Assembly: GCA_032622095.1 (NCBI GenBank)
Contig: CP136066.1
Location: forward strand, 175,876,351 to 175,940,350
Length of the DNA stretch: 64,000 nt
Direction of reading: 5' to 3'
Source of the DNA: Siphonodentalium dalli
Lineage: Eukaryota; Mollusca; Scaphopoda; Gadilida; Siphonodentaliidae
This document shows positions 56,690 through 64,000 of this stretch, one piece after another. The notes under the pieces were generated by a model, which ran no database searches, had not been told where the DNA came from, and saw nothing but the letters and a program-made list of their open reading frames with translations. The translations under genes and the position numbers were made by a program. How positions within the stretch are numbered: the stretch's first letter is position 1; each line of letters opens with the position of its first letter.

Positions 56690-57200
56690 TTCCCGCAGTG
56701 CTCCCGTAGATCATAATTATATCCTTGTAAATGTTCTCCTATCTTCGTGGCAGACCGGGCACACAACCGTCATCCGTCGGTGAGTGTTTTGAAGATGGCG
56801 TTTTAACAGTTCCTCTGCCACCATCTCTTCTCCAGAGCCTATATATGGACAGGCGAACGTGGTTATGATGCTCATTGTTGATCTGGAATTAAAAAGGGAC
56901 GGTTGTAACTCTCGGAACCTTAGTAACATGGGGCTTGGGGGGAAATGGAGATGGACATCGCAATGCTGCATGTTTATTGAAATAAAATGGTACGGTAATA
57001 TGTATAGTCGTACTACTGGCCAGGGTTTCGGTTATTGCATGGATCCTTTTCTGCTCTTTCTTCATCCACTTCGGGAGGTGACATCCCCGGTACGCCATCA
57101 GTCTATCCACATGGAAAGCTTTTGGAGGACCTTGGCGGTCTTTTGAATAAAACAGGTCACGTCATCTTGAAGTCTGGTGATAAGGAATGGTCCCTTTCTT
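56690..57200 (-). pseudogene. C2H2-type zinc-finger ORF after integrase
   Basis: The minus-strand frame 56971-56717 includes a FACPYIGSGEEMV..HLQNTH segment and then VVCPVCHEDRRTFTR. One base-level shift later the strand reads YDLREHCGKKH, completing a Cys2-His2 pattern. Upstream the region links to the end of integrase through a non-conserved stretch with stops. Zinc-finger ORFs after pol occur in some invertebrate Gypsy elements; the role here is unknown. Confidence 0.5.
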
Positions 57201-57208
57201 AAAGTCAA

Positions 57209-58192
57209 TTATGTACATACCCCAACTTTCCGTCGTGGGTCAAATAACCAGACTGGTTGCCCGACATTTAATTTTATTGGTTTTGTCCCTACGTTATAAT
57301 TCCGCTTTTGTCTTCCTGGTGCTTTCCCCAATTGACGCCGATCAAATTCAGGTGCCTGTAGGAACGTCTCTTCTAATCTCTGGAGGTATTCTGGTACTGA
57401 AGGGTTGGTTTCTATACACTCCATTGGTCTCCCCGTGACAACTTCTAGTGGCAACATTACCTCCCGACCAAACATCACCCGGTTTTGTATCCGACTCGTG
57501 CTCGCATGTTCGGATGAACGATATGCCAGCATTACTGGTTGTAAATATTGATCCCATTTGTTCTGGTTGTGCTCTGAATACATGGTTAACATCGTTCCCA
57601 GGGTCTTATTCATGCGTTCCACAGCGCCATTACTCTGTGGTCTAAGGGATGTCGTACGGGTCTTTGATATGTCGAACAGTCGGCACATGCCTTGGAATAT
57701 CTCAGATTCCAAATTTGACCCTTGATCCGAGTGGAGTTGGAAAAAGGTTCCAAACCGGCAGATGAATTCGTCCACGAATGCTGTTGTCACTGCGGTGGCC
57801 TCTTGGTCTTTCATCGGAATCGCTTCCTTCCATTTGGTGAAGTTGTCAACCATCACTAAGATGTGTCGCATCCCTGAATCGGTGACCGGAAGTGGCCCCA
57901 GGATGTCTATTGATATGCGTTCCATGGGTGTTCCAACCAGTGGTGCTCTTGCCGCCTTGTTGGTTTTTCTCGCCACAAATTTGTCACATGCATTGCAGTA
58001 ATTTTGTACTGTAGTTCTCATGCCCGGCCAATACAAATTGCCTTTGATCTTGCTAAATGTTTTGCAGCCCCAAGATGCCCGCTTGATGGTATGTCGTGGG
58101 AGTACTTGAGTAATTCCTCTCTTCTTGAATGGTAACACCATTTGTTTCTTGGGTTCATCGTCCATATCTGTCTGATAAGCTCGGTACATCAC
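57209..58192 (-). pseudogene. Gypsy integrase
   Basis: A 327-aa frame with part of the zinc-binding N-terminal domain (NYCNACDKFVARK, CxxC at residues 66-69) and a core with the DDE triad: D96 in ISIDILGPLP, D156 in LHSDQGSNLE and E192 in GAVERMNKTL, 35 residues between the second D and E. The C-terminal part includes MFGREVMLPLEVVTG and GQPVWLFDPRRKVG. A one-base shift near residue 40 breaks the His pair of the zinc domain, so the protein as read is defective. Confidence 0.9.
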
Positions 58193-58412
58193 TCCATCGA
58201 TAATCTACAGGGTGTCCCACTGGGCCCATAGCTGTTTCACCGCCGGAACCTTGTGTAACAGATCAGCCCACTGTGGTGTGGACTCGTCACCTTCCTTGGA
58301 AATCATCACGGTGGCGATATCGGCGTCTTCCAATTGGTTTTGTCGGATGTTATTGGGATCCCACCCCTCGAGCCATGCTTGGTTTTGATATCTAGATGGT
58401 GGTTTAGGCTTA

Positions 58413-59100
58413 TCATGGTGTTACTGCCCTGGTCCTTTCAGCTTCCACTATGGTCGTATCATCAGTCACCCCCTCATCTATCGTCGGAGATGTACACGTC
58501 CCTGTGTCACGGGTCTCGTGGTCTTCACTTCCTCTCTGTTGTAGGGTACAAGCTGCACATGGATTTCGGCTCAAAGCATCCGCATTGCGATGTTTCACTC
58601 CCGGTCGATGAGTAACTTCCAAGTCGTAATTTCCCAGTTCCTCTAACCATCCTGCCACCTGTCCGGTTGGATGTTTAAGGTTGCGCATCCATGAAACAGC
58701 TGCATTATTGGTGCGCAAAAAGACCTTTTGCCCATATAAATAACAGTAGAACTTCTTCAAGGCGTGTGCGACTGCCAAGAGTTCTTTCTTGGTTACGCAA
58801 TATGATAATTATGGGTGCGTAAGTGCTTTACTCATGTATGATATTACATGTTCCTTCCCATCATCCACTCGGGAAAGGACGGCCCCCGTCGCTGCTTGGC
58901 TAGCGTCTGTGGCCAACAAGAAAGGCTTCTCCGGTTCCGGATACTTCAAAATTGGTGCTGTGTCAAAGCATCTTTTAACTTCTGAAACGCGCCATCACAT
59001 GCCCCCGTCCTCATTAACTTTGCACCCTTCTCTGCCAGTTTGTTGAGTGGTCGCGCGATCGCGGCAAAATCACGCACAAACCGACGGTAGTACCCCGTGA
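58413..59100 (-). pseudogene. Gypsy RNase H region and RT connection
   Basis: The stretch YYRRFVRDFAAIARPLNKLA and FQKLKDAL just past the RT (~59100-58990) is the RT-RNase H connector. After a shift, 58778-58413 reads AVAHALKKFYCYLYGQKVFL, the RTNNAAVSWM segment (usually TDH.AL, so the acidic residue is replaced by Asn), and VTHRPGVKHRNADALSR. RNase H would degrade the RNA strand during reverse transcription; here it is frameshifted and lacks a key Asp. Confidence 0.8.
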
Positions 59101-59103
59101 GTC

Positions 59104-60179
59104 CTAAAACGGACCTAGTTTCCCCTGCGTTCTTCGGTGTGGGCCAACCTCGAACTGCTTGTGTTTTTTTGACGGATCAGTCTTGATCCAGTCGCCAGAC
59201 ACAATGTGTCCCATGAACTTTACTTCTTCTTTAAATAACGTGGCCTTTGCACTCTTTACTTTCAAATTTGCGTCCCGTAGTCTGTCTAAAATCATGGCTA
59301 CCCGCTCTATGTTCCGTTCTACCATCGGTGCCGCCACAATGATGTCGTCGACGAATAAAAGGCAGTGTTCCCATAACAACCCACGCAAAACATTCTCCAT
59401 TAGACGTCCAAACGTGGCAGGGCTAGTTTTTAGACCCATGGGCATAACCCGGAAGAGATGTAACCCTTGACCTGATCAGAATGATGTCTTGTTTTTGTCC
59501 TTATCAGACATGGGTGTCTGCCAAAAACCACTGAGAAGGTCGAGACAGGAGTAAACCTTATTTCCACGCAGCCAATCCAATGATTCGTCTATCCTTGGAA
59601 GAGGGAAAGCATCTGACTTTGTGACGTCATTAAATCTGGGGTAATCGATACACAATCTGGGTGTGGAATCGGCCTTGAACACAATGCAAATGGGAAGGAC
59701 CAGTCACTGTTGCTGGGCTCTATAAGTCCTCGGTCTAGAAGTTTCTGAATCTCCTGTTTTTCAATCTCTCGCTTCCCGAATGGTTGTTTCCGTGGAGGTA
59801 CCCAGATCGGTTTGGCATCGCCCGTGTCAATCTCATGGCATGCCATGTGTGTAAGTCCCATATCCCAAGGTCCCATGGAAAATACATCTTTATAATCCCT
59901 TAAAAGTTTCCCGAGAACCTCTCTCTGTGTGGTATTCAAATTCGTGCAACTTCGCTGGTACAAGTCCACGACATGGCTGGGTATCAATTTCCCATCCACA
60001 TTGTTCAATTGGGTTGGTACATCTGTAGAGGCTCTGACCTGGTGTACTTCCGGTTCGTCATAGCTGACACACGAACCCACTCTTGTGTACACATGGATTG
60101 TAATTGGGACATCTTCGGTGTTCCACAGCTGTACACATGGGGATGATTGTGTACAGTCAATCAGCCCCCGTGACATCAA
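59104..60179 (-). pseudogene. Gypsy reverse transcriptase
   Basis: Frame 60179-59589 carries the lead-in HEIDTGDAKPIWVPPRKQPF and EIQKLLDRGLIEPSNSDWSF. Frame 59682-59476 carries LCIDYPRFNDVTKSDAFPLP and VYSCLDLLSGFWQTPM. Frame 59445-59104 carries MPMGLKTSPATFGRLMENVL and the catalytic LFVDDIIVAA. Together they cover the palm motifs, but in three frames with stops, so the gene is broken. Confidence 0.9.
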
Positions 60180-60400
60180 TAATATTTGGTCTTTCTTCTC
60201 GACGACAGATGCTTCAATGTATCCTGATTCTCCAAGTTTCTATGGAAGTGCCGCTAACGTTCTTCGGTGCCCTCTTTTCCTCCAGGCTGCTTGTCTGCAG
60301 CTATTTGGTCATACACCCGTTTTGCTAACAATGATGTTGTAGCTCCAGTGTCAATCAGGAAGTTACATGGCACCCGTTTAACGTCTGTGGCGGCGTAAAA
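60180..60400 (-). pseudogene. Gypsy aspartic protease remnant
   Basis: The minus strand reads CNFLIDTGATTSLLAKRVYD at ~60374-60315 with the catalytic DTG at 60352-60344. The frame meets a stop ~15 codons later. Flanking gag/zinc-knuckle coding up to 60677 is not recognisable. Confidence 0.75.
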
Positions 60401-61263
60401 TCCGTTATCCCTTTATCTAGACATGCCCCAAATTTCCCGGCACTGGTTATCTCGTTTATGTCTGTTTGCGTACATGCAGATGGTCTAATAATTTCAGGGA
60501 CCTCTCGGCCTATAGGGATCCCTTGCGGAAGTTTCCCTGGTTGTGGTATGATGTCGGTAGCCTGGGTTCTCGTGGACCATTATCTGGCCATCTTGACCAT
60601 GCTTCTCCATTTCCAGTTTGTCTCAATAGAGGTCGTTTTCGGATTCGCGGATTCCGTTGTATGGGTGTGATTCACGGATAGATAGATAGATAGATCTTTA
60701 TTTGCACAATAATATACGATACATTGACAAAGTAGTGAACAAAATTGTATTATTGCACAGGAGCAGCATGACCTAGATGGCTGTCTTCCTGTTGCCCCTG
60801 AATGATAAGTGCAATATGAATATATGATAGCGTGTATATAATTTGACACAGACTATTTGGTATTTGGATGGCCGGTTGGTGCCTACTAATATTTTATGTG
60901 ATAATTTTAATCAAGGCTGGGTTAAATTTTGAACAATACTTTACTATAATTTTTTTTGGACAAGTTTAAGAGTTTGTAACAAAAAATAGTGAGGTTGTTG
61001 CGACAGTCCTGTGTCACATTCGCAGACAGCACCGTACATGTGACACATGGCTATCTAGGATGTTCAGGGTAATAACTGGAGTGAATAATATTATGAGTTA
61101 AAAAGTTAACCTTGGTAGATCATTGAGTCAAGTGGATTTTTTGCCGACTGCAAATGTAGCATAATTTGTTTGCACAGATAACCATTTGAGTATATTTACC
61201 TATTAGTTCCATAGACAATAACTTTTTGAACGTATAACTAAATTTACATTTTTTAATTTTTTT

Positions 61264-62991
61264 TTAATTTTTTTTTATTTTGGAATTTATCGAGTTCCAC
61301 ACTTTAGGAAATGAATGATTTGGTAGGACTTCTGAAAAACATGTTCTAGCCTTTTTGCTTCTTAATTTATCCGCCTGTCTAGTGTTAACACCAAGGGAAT
61401 ACGTGAACATATTCTTAAACGATTTGGGGAGATTATTTCTGGACCAGTTGTACATGAAGACAGATGCATTCACTGTGTATAAATCTTTGAACATTAGGAT
61501 ATTTTCTTGTCTGAAGAGCGGTTCTGTGTGACTCCTATATTTTGTGTTGCATATAATACGAACTGCCCTTTTTTGTAAGGTAGATAGTACGCCCGCGTGA
61601 ACCGAGTGTCCCCATATCGGGAGACCATAAATAAGTTGACTATGGATTAACGATTGATATAGTGTTTTTCGTGATTTTTTTGGTAAGAAGTTTTTAACTT
61701 TGTTCAATAAGTAGAGAGTGTGGTACAGTTTACGTTGTATCATTGATATATGGTTATTAAAAGTCAAGTTTTCTTCGATCAAAATGCCTAAGAATTTTAT
61801 TGATTTTTCTCGCATTTGATTACCAACTCTAATTAGTTCCATGTTATTCAATTTCAGTGTAAAATTTCTCCACTTGTCCTCATTGCCTCTAGGGTGGATC
61901 AATATGAATTTACTTTTAGTTGCGTTGATAGATAGTTTATTGCAACAACACCATTCAAAAATATTTTTTAGTTCAGCCGTTGATGATTTTTTCAACTCTT
62001 TCCTATCATGACCAGAAAAGTAAAGCGTGGTATCATCGGCAAATGATAGTAAGTTCATCGAGGTACATTTGGGCATATCGTTAACATACAGAAGAAAAAT
62101 TATCGGACCAAGAACGGACCCTTGGGGCACACCACACGTTGTCTTCGCAAAATCGGACATTTCACCAAGACAATCAACGTATTGTTTTCTTCCCTTTAAA
62201 TAACTTTTAAACCATTCATTGGAAACCCCCCGAATTCCGTAGTGTTCTAATTTTTTCAATAAAATATCATGGTTAATTGTATCGAATGCTTTTGATAAGT
62301 CTATGAAAATCGCTAATGTATAATCCTTAGTTGGTTTGTCATTATTTGTTGCTACATGATCTAGAAGGTGCATCAAAGGATGTATGGTAGAGTGATTCTT
62401 ACGGAAGCCATATTGATTTTTATGCAAAATTTCATGTTTTTCGAGAAACGAAAAAAGCCTTTTATGCATGAGTTTCTCTAACAACTTCGAGAAAACGGGC
62501 ATAATGCTTATTGGCCTATAGTTCGTTATTTTATCGGGAGATTCACTTTTATAAAGTGGAATTACTTTTGATATTTTCATCCTATCGGGGAAAATGCCTT
62601 GTTTAAATGATAGATTGAATATATGCGTTAGCGCTGGGGACGTTTCGGGTATGGTCTGTTTCATTAATTTTGATGACAGGTTATCTATATCTTTGGTTCC
62701 TTTTCCAGTGATGTCATTCGATAGTTTCAAAACTTCATATGTATCTGTTTGGAACATGAAAAAAGTTTTTGCATTGGAATCAGTTAGATAGTCTGAAAAT
62801 GTCATTGCGATGTTACAAGGCACCTGGTCACTAGTTTTTTGACCTATTGTCGCAAAATAATCGTTAAATTCTTGAGCTATTTTTTCTGGTTGCGATATTA
62901 TAGTGTTTCCATATGATATATTTGTTGGTATTTTTGGAGTGTTATTTGTTACTTTAAGAGCATTTTTCAGGATGACCCATGTACGTCGCAT
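61264..62991 (-). CDS. LINE reverse transcriptase
   Basis: A 575-aa uninterrupted frame with the full RT motif series: NYRPISIMPVFSKLLEK (~157-173), YGFRKNHST (194-202), motif A IFIDLSKAFDTINHD (228-242), CGVPQGSVLGPIIFLLY (286-302), and the catalytic FADD at 317-320. Thumb and tail follow (IKFLGILIEENLTFNNHI, LIYGLPIWGHS) and end at ...WNSINSKIKKN. It performs target-primed reverse transcription. The listed start is the first ATG after the frame shift. The natural protein would be fused to the endonuclease upstream, so this is the 3' part of one ORF2. No zinc tail is seen. Confidence 0.88.
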   Translation of the reverse strand: MRRTWVILKNALKVTNNTPKIPTNISYGNTIISQPEKIAQEFNDYFATIGQKTSDQVPCNIAMTFSDYLTDSNAKTFFMFQTDTYEVLKLSNDITGKGTKDIDNLSSKLMKQTIPETSPALTHIFNLSFKQGIFPDRMKISKVIPLYKSESPDKITNYRPISIMPVFSKLLEKLMHKRLFSFLEKHEILHKNQYGFRKNHSTIHPLMHLLDHVATNNDKPTKDYTLAIFIDLSKAFDTINHDILLKKLEHYGIRGVSNEWFKSYLKGRKQYVDCLGEMSDFAKTTCGVPQGSVLGPIIFLLYVNDMPKCTSMNLLSFADDTTLYFSGHDRKELKKSSTAELKNIFEWCCCNKLSINATKSKFILIHPRGNEDKWRNFTLKLNNMELIRVGNQMREKSIKFLGILIEENLTFNNHISMIQRKLYHTLYLLNKVKNFLPKKSRKTLYQSLIHSQLIYGLPIWGHSVHAGVLSTLQKRAVRIICNTKYRSHTEPLFRQENILMFKDLYTVNASVFMYNWSRNNLPKSFKNMFTYSLGVNTRQADKLRSKKARTCFSEVLPNHSFPKVWNSINSKIKKN

Positions 62992-63031
62992 GTCAAATCT
63001 ATTTTCGTGGAGAATATTCTCAGCGTTGTAG

Positions 63032-64000
63032 TCACAAGGAGCTTTTAGTTTTTTTTATGTAAAGTTTGTTCTTGACTAAAGAGGAGTTAATGAGACCTTT
63101 TGTCATCCAAGGTTGTTTTTTAATATATTTAGTTGGTGGTTTAGATCGGACCAATGGAAATGATTCATTAAACGCCCATAGATATATTGAAAGAAAATTG
63201 TCGTAAGCTTGGTTCGGTGAAGTACTATCGAAGACACATCGAAAATCTTGTTGTTGAAGTATTGATTTAAATTTGTCAGTGTTCTCTTTACTCATTATAC
63301 GTTTCTCTGTAGAACTGCTCGCTTTTTTATACTTATGATCGTGACATTCGGAATAAAATGTAGCAAAATGGTCTGATACATCTGAGAGGATAATCCCAGT
63401 ATCGGCACGGGAAAAATTGTTATTAGTATAAATATTATCAATGAGTGTTGCCGAGTGGTCGGTTATTCGTGTAGGTTTGGTAATTGCAGGTAAGAATCCA
63501 TTTTCAAACATAGTTTCAATGAAGTTGTTAGTTTTCGTATGTGACTGAAAGTTAAGCAAGTCGATGTTGAAGTCTCCTACAAGATATGCCTTTGTCCCAG
63601 AACCATTTAATTGTTCGACCACACTTGAAATTTTATCTATAAATATATCGATATCTGCATGAGGGGCCGTATTTGGTCTGTAGATGGATGCCACAACACA
63701 AGATGAGTGCCCCGAGTCAATTTCTATGAATAGAGTCTCGATAACATGTGGGATAAATATCGTTAGATCATCACGGATTTTATAAGAAAGTTTTTCATTT
63801 ACGAAAATGCCAACACCACCACGTCCATCATCGTCATCTGGTCGTGATTTGAATTGGAATTGATGATATCCAGGAAGAGAATATTCTTCTCGTATCTTGA
63901 ATATTTCCGTCAGAGCTAGTATATCGATATGATGTTTAGAGTTAGTTATGTCTGATAGGAGATTTGTAAGTGGATCCCAGTTAGCGTTCAGGCTTCGACA
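63032..64000 (-). CDS. LINE endonuclease domain, 5'-partial at window edge
   Basis: The frame is open from the window edge (64000) to 63032, beyond the ATG at 63694. It reads CRSLNANWDPL, IDILALTEIF, DDGRGGVGIFVNEKLSY, VVASIYRPN, YLVGDFNIDLL (catalytic GDFN) and SDVSDHFATF (SDH). These are the hallmarks of an apurinic/apyrimidinic-type endonuclease, which nicks the target to prime reverse transcription. The C-terminal ~100 residues are the linker to RT. The frame ends at an A-rich run, where a one-base change separates it from the RT frame. Confidence 0.88.
   Translation of the reverse strand, partial: CRSLNANWDPLTNLLSDITNSKHHIDILALTEIFKIREEYSLPGYHQFQFKSRPDDDDGRGGVGIFVNEKLSYKIRDDLTIFIPHVIETLFIEIDSGHSSCVVASIYRPNTAPHADIDIFIDKISSVVEQLNGSGTKAYLVGDFNIDLLNFQSHTKTNNFIETMFENGFLPAITKPTRITDHSATLIDNIYTNNNFSRADTGIILSDVSDHFATFYSECHDHKYKKASSSTEKRIMSKENTDKFKSILQQQDFRCVFDSTSPNQAYDNFLSIYLWAFNESFPLVRSKPPTKYIKKQPWMTKGLINSSLVKNKLYIKKTKSSL

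Larger units (their letters stand above)
54609..60677 (-). mobile_element. Degenerate Ty3/Gypsy LTR retrotransposon
   Basis: Reading right to left, the minus strand holds a protease motif (60352-60344), reverse transcriptase (60179-59104), RNase H (59100-58413), integrase (58192-57209), a C2H2-type zinc-finger ORF (57110-56690) and a Thr/Pro-rich ORF region (55976-54609). The order PR-RT-RH-IN is that of Ty3/Gypsy. Frame shifts and stops separate most domains. The gag region and 5' LTR are missing because a LINE adjoins at 60678. No LTR was recognised at the 54609 side. An L2/CR1-like LINE has inserted at 55977-56679. The element is not functional. Confidence 0.85.
60678..64000 (-). mobile_element. 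Jockey/CR1-superfamily LINE, 5' end beyond the window
   Basis: The minus strand carries endonuclease (64000-63032) and reverse transcriptase (62991-61264), then a ~580-bp 3'UTR that ends in GCAAATAAAGATCTATC and a (TATC)n tail at 60702-60678. The tail marks the insertion site, directly next to the truncated 5' end of the Gypsy element. Both ORF pieces are long and nearly intact, broken by one frame shift in an A-rich run at ~63050. This is the youngest-looking retroelement in the window. Confidence 0.9.

Noticed and set aside
59046-60681. Plus-strand open frames of 70-103 codons over the Gypsy region
   Set aside because: They are shadows of the minus-strand pol domains, whose motifs are clear.

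Overview
The window is animal (metazoan) genomic DNA: AT-rich, gene-poor, without operons, and crowded with LINEs, a Ty3/Gypsy element, Helitron-like and inverted-repeat elements and many tandem arrays. Two large intact single-exon reading frames encode Mab-21/cGAS-like nucleotidyltransferase-fold proteins, a family strongly expanded in molluscs. Together with the repeat styles, this makes a mollusc or another lophotrochozoan the best guess. That is an inference; no species can be named from the sequence.

Layout. 1-1050: a Helitron-like 3' end followed by a 60-bp minisatellite. 1051-4405: upstream region, a probable 5'UTR intron swollen by a (CAT)n microsatellite, and Mab-21-like gene A (662 aa, + strand). 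4406-14314: small tandem repeats, inverted-repeat elements and dispersed repeats; no recognisable host gene. 14315-15925: the first copy of a ~500-bp TTAA-bounded MITE, then a 79-bp satellite array. 19027-21771: two 5'-truncated LINE fragments. 22850-24535: a ~570-bp unit present three times. 25496-25996: MITE copy 2. 27487-29945: two more blocks of the 60-bp minisatellite. 29946-32879: Mab-21-like gene B (700 aa, + strand), with the same upstream layout as gene A. 32930-33530: the 3' remnant of a third Mab-21-like copy (pseudogene) with its flank. 33542-35895: hairpin element and two unusual clusters of short dyad-symmetric motifs. 36662-41057: a decayed LINE on the minus strand. 41058-51320: foldback and TIR elements, a LINE fragment interrupted by MITE copy 3, and a minisatellite interrupted by a complete non-autonomous Helitron. 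54609-64000: nested retroelements, namely a degenerate Ty3/Gypsy element (minus), an L2/CR1-like LINE fragment inserted into it (plus), and a jockey/CR1-type LINE (minus) that runs off the right edge.

How the pieces relate. The 60-bp minisatellite, a conserved upstream block, a conserved 3' splice acceptor, the single-exon coding region and the 3' flank occur in the same order at genes A and B, with a third 3' end behind gene B. The left half of the window therefore records segmental/tandem duplication of a cGLR-like locus. Afterwards gene A gained a microsatellite in its intron, gene B acquired a C-terminal extension where gene A has a stop codon, and the third copy decayed. Almost everything else is mobile or tandem DNA. 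In several places one repeat interrupts another so cleanly that the pre-insertion sequence can be read from a related copy.

Limits. Similarities were judged by eye and family names come from motif recognition. No database search, repeat consensus or transcript evidence was available. LINE clade names, exact repeat boundaries and copy counts are approximate.
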